Shown piece after piece: positions 14,111 through 22,123 of a DNA stretch of 42,805 nucleotides; position 1 is the stretch's first letter, and each line of letters begins with the position of its first letter. The translations under genes and the position numbers were made by a program. Source of the DNA: an uncultured Selenomonadales bacterium (lineage in GTDB: Bacteria; Bacillota; Negativicutes; Selenomonadales; Selenomonadaceae); the NCBI GenBank assembly GCA_937877655.1, contig CALFJC010000058.1, positions 1-42,805 of the forward strand, given 5' to 3'. Below the pieces are notes generated by a model. It was not told the origin of the DNA. It made no database searches and saw only the letters and a program-made list of their open reading frames with translations.

Positions 14111-16903
14111 ATGTTGGATTTCAAAACGAGTTTCTACGAAAAAGTTTTCCACTCGCTGGACAATAACGCCGTCCTTATGCACGTTGCCGAAGACGGAAAA
14201 TATTTTCCGCTGTGGTGTTCGCGAGACTTCGCCGAAATGTTGGAAGGCACGGAAGAAGAATTCATTGCCCGCTATCAAGATGATCCGCAAAAAAATATTC
14301 ATCCCGACGACTGCGAGAAAGTCGAATATCTTTTCCGCCATAAAGTCACGCGGTCGGGCAAAAACAGTTTGACGATAAGACACCGGACGCTTAAAGGAAA
14401 TTGGATTTGGCTGAATGTGCATTTTACTTTTGTCGAAGATGACGGCGTGCAATATGCTTGGTGCAACTGCTTCGACGTGACAAAAATTAAATTGAACGAG
14501 CAACGCGCCAAAACTCTTTATGAAGGCGTTCGCGCCGAGTTGGAAAATTTTTCGGATAATACTCTTGCCGCCTTGCGCTTGAATCTCACTCAAGATATTG
14601 TCGAAGATTGTCGCGGGCGCGAACTTTATGATATTGATCTGCGCGGCATGAAAATTTCCGAGCGATTCGAGCAAAGGGCAAATTATTTTCCGTTGGAACG
14701 CGACAGGAAAAAATTTATCGAGGAATTTAACAAGGAACGTCTGCTGAAAAATTTTGCCGAAGGAAAAAATACACAGTCCGCGATATTTTTCAGCCGCCGT
14801 CCGAACGGGCGGGAATGTTACGTAAATTATAACGTCACCCTGCGCCGCAACTCCGACACGGAAGATATTATCGCCTTCGCAACCGAGCAGGATTACAACA
14901 ACGAAATTGTCAGCCGCACGGTTTCGAGCAAAGCACTTGCCGACCAATTCGACATGATAACTTACATTGTGGGCGGGAATTATGGCGTGGTTATCGGCGA
15001 TGAATCCAAAATTCTGCGCGGAAGCATTTTCCCGAAAAGTCGGAACGGGCGTTACGAAGATTATCTCAACGAACAAATTTTTCCCGCCTTGACCGGCACG
15101 ATGGAGGAGCGCGAAAAAATTTACAAAGCCTTGACGCTTGAGAAAGTCGAACATGCGCTTGAACTTCGCGAGCCTTACGAAGTCAACATTGCCTGTTTCG
15201 TTGACGGCGAAATTTATCACAAGCGATTTATTTTTTATCTTGTCGACAAGGAAGCCAAATTTTATATCCTGCTGAAAAGCGATACGACAAAAATTCAGCG
15301 GGCGCAATTCGCCAAAAACGAACAACTTAAAAACGCGTTGGAAGTTGCCAATCAAGCGAACGTCGCCAAAACCGCTTTTCTTTCCAGCATGAGTCACGAA
15401 ATCCGAACTCCGATGAACGCGATTATCGGGCTCGATACCATTGCGCTGAAAGATCCGAATTTGCCCAAAAATATCCGCGAGTATCTTATAAAAATCGGCG
15501 AAAGTGCCCGCCATCTTCTCGGCATTATCAACGATATTTTGGACATGAGCCGCATTGAAAGCGGGCGTATGATTCTCAAGCACGAAGAATTTTCTTTCAG
15601 CGGCATGTTGGAGCAGATTAATTCGATGATTAATGTTCAATGCCGCGACAAAGGTTTAAGTTACGATTGCAAAATTCACGGGCATGTGGAAGATTTTTAT
15701 ATCGGTGACGACATGAAACTTAAACAAGTGCTGATTAATATTCTCGGCAACGCGGTTAAGTTCACGGACAAAGGCGGAAAAATTTCTTTCAGCATCAGCC
15801 AAGTTGCGCACTTTGAAGACAAGTCGACGCTCCGTTTTGTCGTCAAGGATACGGGCATAGGCATTGACAAAGATTATTTGCCGAAAATTTTTGATCCGTT
15901 CAGTCAAGAAGATTCGGGAACTTCAAATGCTTACGGCGGCACGGGACTCGGCATGGCGATTACAAAAAATATCGTCGAGACAATGAACGGAAATATCTCC
16001 GTCAAGTCTCAAAAGGGCGTCGGCTCGGAATTTACCGTCAACGTTACCTTGCGCAATTCCGCAAAAACTTCCGACTCAATCAAGGGCAAAAAAATTAATG
16101 TCGACGAAATGAACGTTTTGATTGTCGATTATGACGTTGTCGCCTGCGAACATGCAAAGCTTGTTTTGGAAGAAGTCGGCATTTCGGCGGAGATAGCTTT
16201 AAGCGGCGAAGAGGCACTTGAAAAAGTTACTCTCAAAAAGGCGCGGCATGAAGTTTACAGCATTTTGTTGATTGATTTACGAATGCCGAAAGTCAGCGGC
16301 ATAGAAATAACGCGGCAAGTCCGAGAAATTATCGGCAACGAATCTGCGATTATAATTTTGACTTCCTACAACTGGGACGACGTAGTCGAAGAGGCAATAG
16401 CGGCGGGCGTCGACAGATTTATGTCCAAGCCGCTTTTCGCCGCAACGGTTGTCGGCGAACTTCATCAAGCACTTGAACAAAAAAATATCGACGAGCCGGA
16501 AAAAAAGCTCGCCGAATTGGAAGGACGCAAAATTTTAATGGCGGAGGATATGCCCGTCAACGCGGAAATAATGATAATGGTTTTGTCGATGCGGGGAATG
16601 GAAGTCGAACACGCGCCGAACGGTCAAGACGCCGTCAACACATTTGCAAATTCGCCGCCAAATTATTTTGACGCGGTTTTAATGGACATAAGAATGCCGA
16701 TAATGGACGGGCTGAAGGCAACGGAGACAATTCGCGCCCTCGACCGCCCCGACGCAAAAAAAATTCCGATAATCGCAATGACAGCTAACGCCTTTGACGA
16801 AGACGTTCAGAGAAGTTTGCAAGCGGGCATGAACGCGCATTTATCAAAACCCGTCGAGCCCGAACATCTCTTTCAAACTCTGGCAGAATTAATCGAACCT
16901 TAA
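14111..16903 (+). CDS. Soluble hybrid sensor histidine kinase with two receiver domains
   Basis: 930 aa with no transmembrane helix, so it senses a cytoplasmic signal. N-terminal PAS-like domain (about 15-130, ending 'FDVTKIKLNEQRAK'), a second sensor region (about 130-395), HisKA with phospho-His near 430 ('SHEIRTPMNAII'), HATPase_c (about 535-655; N box 'ILGNAVKFTDKGG', G boxes 'DTGIGI' and 'GGTGLGMAI'), receiver 1 (about 667-790; phospho-Asp near 721 in 'LLIDLRMP') and receiver 2 (about 805-925; Asp near 859 in 'VLMDIRMP'). Both receivers keep the Lys of the switch (MSKP and LSKP). Downstream of its HPt partner. The signal and the output are unknown. Confidence 0.94.
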   Translation: MLDFKTSFYEKVFHSLDNNAVLMHVAEDGKYFPLWCSRDFAEMLEGTEEEFIARYQDDPQKNIHPDDCEKVEYLFRHKVTRSGKNSLTIRHRTLKGNWIWLNVHFTFVEDDGVQYAWCNCFDVTKIKLNEQRAKTLYEGVRAELENFSDNTLAALRLNLTQDIVEDCRGRELYDIDLRGMKISERFEQRANYFPLERDRKKFIEEFNKERLLKNFAEGKNTQSAIFFSRRPNGRECYVNYNVTLRRNSDTEDIIAFATEQDYNNEIVSRTVSSKALADQFDMITYIVGGNYGVVIGDESKILRGSIFPKSRNGRYEDYLNEQIFPALTGTMEEREKIYKALTLEKVEHALELREPYEVNIACFVDGEIYHKRFIFYLVDKEAKFYILLKSDTTKIQRAQFAKNEQLKNALEVANQANVAKTAFLSSMSHEIRTPMNAIIGLDTIALKDPNLPKNIREYLIKIGESARHLLGIINDILDMSRIESGRMILKHEEFSFSGMLEQINSMINVQCRDKGLSYDCKIHGHVEDFYIGDDMKLKQVLINILGNAVKFTDKGGKISFSISQVAHFEDKSTLRFVVKDTGIGIDKDYLPKIFDPFSQEDSGTSNAYGGTGLGMAITKNIVETMNGNISVKSQKGVGSEFTVNVTLRNSAKTSDSIKGKKINVDEMNVLIVDYDVVACEHAKLVLEEVGISAEIALSGEEALEKVTLKKARHEVYSILLIDLRMPKVSGIEITRQVREIIGNESAIIILTSYNWDDVVEEAIAAGVDRFMSKPLFAATVVGELHQALEQKNIDEPEKKLAELEGRKILMAEDMPVNAEIMIMVLSMRGMEVEHAPNGQDAVNTFANSPPNYFDAVLMDIRMPIMDGLKATETIRALDRPDAKKIPIIAMTANAFDEDVQRSLQAGMNAHLSKPVEPEHLFQTLAELIEP

Positions 16904-16909
16904 ATTTTT

Positions 16910-16934
16910 CCCCGACTCGGTCGGGATTTTTTTT
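16910..16934 (+). terminator. Terminator of the histidine kinase operon
   Basis: CCCGAC (16911-16916) pairs with GTCGGG (16920-16925) around a TCG loop, followed by eight T at 16927-16934. Confidence 0.9.
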
Positions 16935-17049
16935 ACAAGGAATAACCTCGCGGCGTCAACATAAAGCCCGCCTTAATAAAAGTTTGAAAGTTGCCGATTA
17001 TCACAAGCGAAAAAAATTTTTTCACGCACAGAAATTTTTTCGGCATGAA
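16933..17049 (-). pseudogene. Duplicated 3' end of cobJ
   Basis: This 117-nt stretch follows the cobJ stop directly and repeats its last 70 or so nt: plus-strand 16942-17013 matches 17059-17130 at offset 117. Read on the minus strand in the cobJ frame it is open and ends in its own TAA; the shared peptide core reads 'SLVIIGN-FQTFIKAGFMLT' against 'SLVIIGN-SQTFVKTGFMLT' in the gene. There is no ribosome site. It is best read as a displaced or duplicated C-terminus, like the lpxA copies at 25029-25624. Confidence 0.8.
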
Positions 17050-17787
17050 TCATAAAACATAACCTCGCGGCGTCAACATAAAGCCTGTCTTAACGAAAGT
17101 TTGGGAATTGCCGATTATCACAAGCGAAAACATATTAATTTCTTCCCGCGAAAAATTTTCAAGCGTCGAAATAATTTTTGTCTCGTCTTCGCGCCCCGCG
17201 TTCGTCACAATGCCGACGGGCGTATTTTTTTCTCGGTACTCCAGCAAAATTTTTTGAACATCTTCAAGTTGAGTGACGCGGCGTTTGCTTTTCGGATTGT
17301 AAAGCGCAATGACGAAATCTCCCTGCGCGGCGGCTCGGACACGTTTTTTAATCACTTCAAAAGGCGTCATTAAATCGCTGAGACTTATAACGGCGAAATC
17401 ATTCATCAACGGCGCACCCAAAATCGCCGCCGCCGCATTGACTGCCGAAACTCCCGCGATAACTTCAAATTGCGGACGATTTTTTTCGGGCAGATTTAAA
17501 ATCATTTCGACGACAAGCCCCGCCATGCCGTAAACTCCCGCGTCGCCCGAAGATATTACCGCGACATTTTTTCCCGATAAAGTTTCTTCAATCGCCAGTT
17601 GACAACGCTCGACTTCCTGCATCATTGCCCGCCCGATTATTTTTTTCCCGCCGAGAATTTTTTCAATCAGCTTGATATAAGTATTGTAGCCCGCAACGAC
17701 TTCGACTTCTTCAATCGCCCGCCGAGCACGCGGAGTCATTTCGTCAAGCCCGCCCGGTCCGATTCCTACAACAAAAATTTTTCCCAT
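17050..17787 (-). CDS. cobJ: Precorrin-3B C17-methyltransferase
   Basis: 245 aa. CobJ/CbiH methylates C17 and contracts the corrin ring in B12 synthesis, using SAM. The family pattern is complete: 'GIGPGGLDEMTPRARRAI' at the N-terminus, 'VISSGDAGVYGMAG' near 83-96, 'EVIAGVSAVNAAAAILGAPL' mid-protein and 'IALYNPKSKRR' near 165. ATG at 17787 follows GGGAGAAG, which is itself part of heptamer array H4. No other cobalamin gene is present in the window, so it is isolated from its pathway. Its 3' end is duplicated just downstream. In anaerobes the name cbiH is also used. Confidence 0.93.
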   Translation of the reverse strand: MGKIFVVGIGPGGLDEMTPRARRAIEEVEVVAGYNTYIKLIEKILGGKKIIGRAMMQEVERCQLAIEETLSGKNVAVISSGDAGVYGMAGLVVEMILNLPEKNRPQFEVIAGVSAVNAAAAILGAPLMNDFAVISLSDLMTPFEVIKKRVRAAAQGDFVIALYNPKSKRRVTQLEDVQKILLEYREKNTPVGIVTNAGREDETKIISTLENFSREEINMFSLVIIGNSQTFVKTGFMLTPRGYVL

Positions 17788-17792
17788 TTTTC

Positions 17793-17827
17793 TTCTCCCT
17801 TCTCCCATTTCCCTTATCCCTTACCCC
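17793..17827. repeat. Heptamer tandem array H4
   Basis: Five 7-bp units on the plus strand: TTCTCCC twice, ATTTCCC, TTATCCC, TTACCCC. On the minus strand the units nearest cobJ read GGGAGAA and appear to act as its ribosome binding site. Confidence 0.9.
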
Positions 17828-17841
17828 TTTCAAAAAAATAA

Positions 17842-17863
17842 ATGCTCCTCAAGCGAAGAGCAT
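17842..17863 (-). terminator. Terminator after the NlpC/P60 gene
   Basis: ATGCTC (17842-17847) and GAGCAT (17858-17863) form a hairpin. On the minus strand it is followed by TTATTTTTTT, and on the plus strand by a T-run as well. Confidence 0.7.
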
Positions 17864-17918
17864 ATATTTTTTTTATGAATCAGTCCACAAAAACTTTCAA
17901 GCCGCAACCAAAAGTTTT

Positions 17919-18668
17919 CTAATCGCTGACAAGTTTTTTTGCGCCGACAAATCGGATTTTCCAATATTCGTCAGACAAATTGCTTATGGTAACGCCGCGA
18001 CTGGATGAGGCGTGCAAAAATTTTCCGTTGCCGACATAAATGCCGCAATGAGAAACACCGGCAGTATACGTCGAGAAAAAAACCAAGTCGCCGGGCGAAA
18101 GTTGTTTTATTTCCGCCGCACGACCGAGATAATATTGTTCGTCGGCAAGGCGGGGGATGGTGAGCCCGTTTAATTTAAAAACATATTGTAAAAGTCCCGA
18201 ACAATCAAATCCGGCAGGAGATGTCCCGCCGAAAACATAGGGCACACCGATAAAAGTTTTAGCCGTCGCAACCAGAGCCGCGCCCTGCGCTTTTGTTATA
18301 AAAGAATTGCCGTAAAGCACGGTCGCGGGAGAATTTTTTTTGGTGTTGACAGCGGGGGCAATTTTTATTTCGGGTAGAACGCGTCCCTTCTTTTCCTTAG
18401 CCTTTTTGAGAGCGCGCCACGTGACATTCGTTACAACGCCCGTCGCGCTGATTTTTTGATCCTTTTGAAAGGCGGTAACCGCCTTTTCGGTTTCGTTGCC
18501 GAAAACTCCGTCCAGCTCGGTTATCTCGTAGCCGATAAGATAAAGTTTTTTTTGCAAAAGCAGAACGTCATTTCCCCGCGAATTTTTAGAAAGAGTGGGC
18601 GAAGCAACCGCCGTGCCGCCAAGCAAAATAAAAAGGGCGGCGGCAGTCACAAAAGCTTTAAATTTCAT
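17919..18668 (-). CDS. Secreted NlpC/P60 peptidoglycan endopeptidase
   Basis: 249 aa with an N-terminal signal peptide (MKFKAFVTAAALFILLGG, cleavage after AVAS). A peptidoglycan-binding type 1 domain (about 28-85, 'RGNDVLLLQKKLYLIGYEI', 'DGVFGNETEKAVTAFQ') precedes the NlpC/P60 domain (about 130-249). The catalytic Cys is in 'GFDCSGLLQYVF', the His in 'GVSHCGIYVG' and the third residue probably the His in 'KFLHASS'. It cleaves stem peptides (D-Glu to diamino acid bond) in the cell wall. ATG at 18668 follows GGAGG. Its neighbours mupG, murQ and the deacetylase also act on wall material. Confidence 0.93.
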   Translation of the reverse strand: MKFKAFVTAAALFILLGGTAVASPTLSKNSRGNDVLLLQKKLYLIGYEITELDGVFGNETEKAVTAFQKDQKISATGVVTNVTWRALKKAKEKKGRVLPEIKIAPAVNTKKNSPATVLYGNSFITKAQGAALVATAKTFIGVPYVFGGTSPAGFDCSGLLQYVFKLNGLTIPRLADEQYYLGRAAEIKQLSPGDLVFFSTYTAGVSHCGIYVGNGKFLHASSSRGVTISNLSDEYWKIRFVGAKKLVSD

Positions 18669-18690
18669 CGCATCAGCCTCCAAAATGTCT

Positions 18691-18741
18691 TCAGACAATT
18701 AACCGAAAACTTTTGGCGCGGCTTGATTAGAAAAAAGTTTC
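18691..18741 (-). pseudogene. Degenerate duplicate of the mupG 3' end
   Basis: Plus-strand 18691-18741 aligns with the end of mupG (18789-18840) at an offset of 98 nt. The shared peptide core is IKPRQKFS, with mostly third-position differences, and both copies end in TTGTCTGA. Unlike the cobJ copy it is out of frame with the gene and has lost part of the upstream match. Confidence 0.65.
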
Positions 18742-18788
18742 CTGTCCGAAATGTGGAATGTGATGCGAAGTGAATTAGCTCAGGTAAA

Positions 18789-19835
18789 TCAGACAAATTT
18801 AAAAGAAAATTTCTGGCGCGGTTTGATATAACCCATCAAGAAAATTTCTTCCTCCAAAATATGTGCCGCAATGTTGACGCGTTCATCGGCGGGCAAAATG
18901 TCTTGAACAATCTGAACTTCGCCCGCATATCGTCCGAAGCCGTCGTTGTCAACGGTTATGTCTCCGAAACTGCGTTCAATCGGCAAATTATCGGACGGAA
19001 TATTTCCGCCGACTTCTTTAAGATACCTCCTTCCTTCCGCCGCACGAATCACGGATTTTGCGACGTCTGCGCGGCGCGTAAAATGTTTGCATAAAATTTC
19101 GGCGGTCGTCAAATTATTGCTGAGAAGTTGAGCGTGCAAAATAACTTCGTCGCTTTGAATCGCCGCCAATGCCTGAAGTTCTTCGCGAGTCGGTTGTCCG
19201 TCGCCGATAATTATAAAATCGGTGCCGAGAGCCGCCAAAAATCTCGCGGATAAATCTGTGGAAAAATTTCTGCAGTCTTCAAGAGTCGGAAGCCCTTCGC
19301 GCAGAGGAAGCCGCCGCTTGCCGTCCTTACTCGGAATAAATGCGCCGACAGAAATTCCGAAGTCATGAAGAATGAGATTTTGATTGCTGAAAAAATAAGT
19401 GTCAAGCCCCGTGCAGGGATGCGGATAAAAATTGTGCAGGGCAGAAATGTTGTCGAAATTCGCGCCCTTGCCGAGCAGATCATTTAAAAAATCTTCCGTG
19501 ACGGTCGAGGCGTTCAACATAATTTTTCTGGAATGACTTATCTCGGCGACTTGCTCGGCGTCAAAGCCGTCGTCAAGTCGGAGCGTTATTCCGTCGAAGT
19601 TGTATTCGGAAAAATTTTCGGCGTTGACATCGAGAATAATTTCAAAGCCGTTGAGAGTTGCGGTTGTCAAAATGTCCGCCAAATCTTCTTGAAAAGTTTC
19701 GTTGTCGGTTGCTTCGGGAATCTGCGCGGAAGTGAAAAGGCGTTTGAAACCCATTTCCGCCGCCGTCTCAATCAGCGAAAGATTTTCTTCGCCGTCGTAA
19801 TCGAGCCCTGCGTAAATCGATATACCGTTCTGCAT
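18789..19835 (-). CDS. mupG: MupG-family 6-phospho-N-acetylmuramidase (DUF871)
   Basis: 348 aa, the typical length. The N-terminal TIM barrel shows DUF871 patterns 'ISIYAGLDYDGEENLSLIE', 'FKRLFTSAQIPE', 'LHNFYPHPCTGLD' and 'ISVGAFIPS'; a small beta C-terminal domain follows (about 240-348). In Firmicutes MupG hydrolyses MurNAc-6P-GlcNAc taken up from the wall. Cytoplasmic. ATG with an AAAGGAG site. It lies downstream of murQ across heptamer array H5, so the pair forms a muropeptide recycling unit, although no MurP transporter or NagZ is in the window. A degenerate copy of its 3' end lies downstream. Confidence 0.88.
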   Translation of the reverse strand: MQNGISIYAGLDYDGEENLSLIETAAEMGFKRLFTSAQIPEATDNETFQEDLADILTTATLNGFEIILDVNAENFSEYNFDGITLRLDDGFDAEQVAEISHSRKIMLNASTVTEDFLNDLLGKGANFDNISALHNFYPHPCTGLDTYFFSNQNLILHDFGISVGAFIPSKDGKRRLPLREGLPTLEDCRNFSTDLSARFLAALGTDFIIIGDGQPTREELQALAAIQSDEVILHAQLLSNNLTTAEILCKHFTRRADVAKSVIRAAEGRRYLKEVGGNIPSDNLPIERSFGDITVDNDGFGRYAGEVQIVQDILPADERVNIAAHILEEEIFLMGYIKPRQKFSFKFV

Positions 19836-19852
19836 AAAATTATCTCCTTTGA

Positions 19853-19931
19853 TAGGAACTAGTAAATAGGAACTAGGAACTAGGGAATAAGAATCGTGAA
19901 CTAGTTCCTTGTTCCTAGTCCCTAGTTCCTA
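19853..19931. repeat. Heptamer array H5 with inverted arms
   Basis: Left arm (19853-19887) repeats TAGGAAC-type units; right arm (19904-19931) repeats GTTCCTA-type units, the complement, so the whole can fold as a hairpin in DNA or RNA. Both arms keep strict period 7. The right arm encodes the last residues (LGTRD) and the stop of murQ. Confidence 0.95.
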
Positions 19932-20661
19932 AATTTATTCTCTTAATGCGGTCGCGAAGCTTGTCGTTGGTTGCCTGAACACAAACCATCAAATTTCCGC
20001 GCACTTTTCCGATTTTTATCATTGCCGCCGTCGTCAACATGTTGAGGATCATTTTGGTTGCAGTGCCCGCCTTCATGCGCGTCGAGCCCGTCAAAGCCTC
20101 CGCGCCCGTTATCGGCGTTATCGCAATGTCGACAACTTTTGCCAGCGCAGAATTTTCAACACAAGAAACTCCGACAGTTTTCGCGCCGATTTTTTTTGCA
20201 AAGTCAACGCCGCCCAAAACGTAAGGCGTCCTGCCCGAAGCCGTTATTCCAACCAAAATATCTTCCGCGCAGAAATTTTTAGCGGACAAATCTTTTTCGG
20301 CGAGCGAACGATTATCCTCCGCGCCTTCGACGGCTTTAATCAAAGCACCTTCGCCGCCCGCTATCAAACCTTGAACCATGTCGGGCGAAACTCCGAAAGT
20401 CGGCGGGCATTCCGAAGCGTCCAAAACTCCGAGCCGCCCCGAAGTTCCCGCGCCGATATAAAACAATCTGCCGCCGCGTGAAAAACTTTCGGCTATAACG
20501 TCAACCGCCCGCGCAATTTCGGGCAAAACATTTTCGACAGCCGCCGCAACTTTTTTATCTTCGTCGTTGATTAATTTGACCATCTCAAGCGTCGAGCACT
20601 TGTCGATATTAATCGTTGCGGGATTTATTTTCTCCGTTGTTAAAGCTGAAAAATTTTCCAT
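19915..20661 (-). CDS. murQ: N-acetylmuramic acid 6-phosphate etherase, C-terminally shortened
   Basis: 248 aa; MurQ is normally about 300 aa. The enzyme removes the lactyl ether from MurNAc-6P to give GlcNAc-6P and lactate. The SIS domain is intact: 'YIGAGTSGRLGVLDASECPP' (Ser ligands and catalytic Glu), 'AEDNRS' (second Glu), 'GITASGRTPYV', 'TGSTRMKAGTATKMILNML'. After 'LRDRIKRI' the protein ends with LGTRD, which is encoded by heptamer array H5, so about 50 C-terminal residues (the small helical UBA-like tail) are missing. The active site survives; activity and stability are uncertain. ATG with AAAAGGAG. Confidence 0.9.
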   Translation of the reverse strand: MENFSALTTEKINPATINIDKCSTLEMVKLINDEDKKVAAAVENVLPEIARAVDVIAESFSRGGRLFYIGAGTSGRLGVLDASECPPTFGVSPDMVQGLIAGGEGALIKAVEGAEDNRSLAEKDLSAKNFCAEDILVGITASGRTPYVLGGVDFAKKIGAKTVGVSCVENSALAKVVDIAITPITGAEALTGSTRMKAGTATKMILNMLTTAAMIKIGKVRGNLMVCVQATNDKLRDRIKRINLGTRD

Positions 20662-20676
20662 TGCGTCTCCTTTTGA

Positions 20677-20754
20677 GGGGAAAGGGGTATGGGAAAAGGG
20701 AAAAGTTCAAAACTCTTTTCTCTTTTCCCTTCTCCCATTTCCCATTTCCCTTAT
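20677..20754. repeat. Heptamer array H6 with inverted arms
   Basis: Left arm (20677-20704): GGGGAAA, GGGGTAT, GGGAAAA, GGGAAAA. Right arm (20713-20754): CTCTTTT twice, CCCTTCT, CCCATTT twice, CCCTTAT. The arms are complementary. The last unit contains the stop codon of the polysaccharide deacetylase gene. Confidence 0.95.
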
Positions 20755-21578
20755 GGAATAAAAATTAAATCGGCAACTTCGGGGTTGCCTTCAGCAATAT
20801 CTTCTTTAAAACGATTAATCGGCGCAAAAATAGGCGAGCCTTTCAAGCGAAGTTGAAATCTAAAAAGCGTGTGCGAATTGGAGCCGAGCACGGGAATTCT
20901 CGTCAAAACAAAATGATCCGTCTCGTTTTTGGCAAGCCCGTAATCTTCAATGAAACCTGCGCGGAAATTGCATTCCTTGCAAGTCTCTTCCGCCTCGACG
21001 CTGTATTTTCCGCCGGGATAAGCAATGAATTTGACGGGTTTATTCAAAGCCCATTCAATCGCCTGCTTTGAGCCGTAAATTTCATTCCAGAGTTTATCGC
21101 CGCGCAGTTGCGTCAAAGTCTTGTAACTTTTCGTGTGACTTTCAAAATCTATGAAGCCGCCGTTTTGAAGGGCGCGAACCAAATCCCAAGTCAAATATCC
21201 TTCAAGCCCGATGTGATCCGTCACGAGAAAAACCGTTGCCCGCACGTTGTACTTTTGCAAAATCGGAAAGACATTTTTATAAATATCTTCGTGCCCGTCG
21301 TCGAAAGTTATCAGCACGGGTTTATCGGGCAGAGCTTTATCATTTTCCCAAGCGTCAAGGAGATCGTCGGGCATTATGACTTTGTAGCCGTTATCGATTA
21401 AAAATTTTATCTGCGCGTCGAAATCGGCAACCTTCAGGGTTTGCGGATTATCATCTGAGTCGCTGACGCGATGATATACCAAAATCGGAACGCCGGCGGC
21501 GTCTCGTTCAAAAAGCCAAAAAATAAATCCCGCCGTCGCCAACAAAAAGATCAACATTGCGAGCAAAAACTTTTTCAT
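20751..21578 (-). CDS. Membrane-anchored polysaccharide deacetylase
   Basis: 275 aa. An uncleaved N-terminal helix (about 3-24, 'FLLAMLIFLLATAGFIFWLF') anchors a periplasmic NodB-type domain. Motifs: 'VPILVYHRVSDSDDN' with 'LITFDDGHEDIY' (catalytic Asp and metal Asp), 'DFESHTKSY' (metal His), and 'FIAYPGGKYS'. It removes acetyl groups from a GlcNAc-type polymer; PgaB- and PdaA-like roles are both possible. Upstream of murQ in the same direction, so it may share the wall-turnover unit. Its stop codon lies in heptamer array H6; no length loss is obvious. Confidence 0.88.
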   Translation of the reverse strand: MKKFLLAMLIFLLATAGFIFWLFERDAAGVPILVYHRVSDSDDNPQTLKVADFDAQIKFLIDNGYKVIMPDDLLDAWENDKALPDKPVLITFDDGHEDIYKNVFPILQKYNVRATVFLVTDHIGLEGYLTWDLVRALQNGGFIDFESHTKSYKTLTQLRGDKLWNEIYGSKQAIEWALNKPVKFIAYPGGKYSVEAEETCKECNFRAGFIEDYGLAKNETDHFVLTRIPVLGSNSHTLFRFQLRLKGSPIFAPINRFKEDIAEGNPEVADLIFIP

Positions 21579-21666
21579 AAATCCTCCAAAAAATTTCAGT
21601 GAAATTTCATAGATAAATTTCAGCTAATATATATCAAGCGGCGGGCAGTGTCAAGAATTCTCGGCT

Positions 21667-21695
21667 AAAAAAAACTCCCGCATTGCGAGCGGGAG
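21667..21695 (-). terminator. Terminator of the rplM-rpsI operon
   Basis: On the minus strand CTCCCGC (21695-21689) pairs with GCGGGAG (21681-21675), followed by eight T at 21674-21667. Confidence 0.93.
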
Positions 21696-21708
21696 CCGTA
21701 TTTTCTGA

Positions 21709-22101
21709 TTAACGTTTCGAGAATTGGGAAGCCTTGCGCGCCTTTTTGAGACCGTATTTGCGACGTTCCTTTTCACGCGGGTCGCGAGTGACGAAGCCGG
21801 CTTTTTTGAGCGCGGGGCGAAGGTCGGCGTCGAGCTCCATGAGAGCGCGGGTAATGCCGTGACGAATCGCGCCTGCCTGTCCCGAAGTGCCGCCGCCTTT
21901 GACGGAAGCAATTACATCATATTTATCGTTCATTTCGGTTAAGACGAGCGGCTGACGAACAATCAGCTCCAAAGTCTTCAAACCGAAATATTCTTCCATT
22001 GTGCGATTGTTAATCGTAACTTTGCCGTCGCCCGGAACCAAACGAACGCGGGCGATTGAACTTTTGCGGCGACCTGTGCCGTAGTAGCTTACTTGTGCCA
22101 T
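21709..22101 (-). CDS. rpsI: 30S ribosomal protein S9
   Basis: 130 aa, full length. Contains 'YGTGRRKSSIARVRLVPG' at the N-terminus, 'GGGTSGQAGAIRHGITRAL' in the middle and the basic tail ending FSKR that reaches the P-site tRNA. Follows rplM by 22 nt in the standard rplM-rpsI operon, with an AAGGAG site. A terminator follows directly. Confidence 0.98.
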   Translation of the reverse strand: MAQVSYYGTGRRKSSIARVRLVPGDGKVTINNRTMEEYFGLKTLELIVRQPLVLTEMNDKYDVIASVKGGGTSGQAGAIRHGITRALMELDADLRPALKKAGFVTRDPREKERRKYGLKKARKASQFSKR

Positions 22102-22123
22102 GTTATCCTCTCCTTAGCGCGTT

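Noticed and set aside
14108..15640. Long minus-strand open frame of 510 codons opposite the hybrid kinase
   Set aside because: Codon-bias shadow of the kinase gene; no ribosome site, no recognisable domain, and the plus-strand protein has complete kinase motifs.
16933..17052. UGA readthrough or selenocysteine at the cobJ stop
   Set aside because: The open frame after the stop is explained by the duplicated 3' end; no SECIS-like hairpin was recognised and CobJ is complete without the extension.
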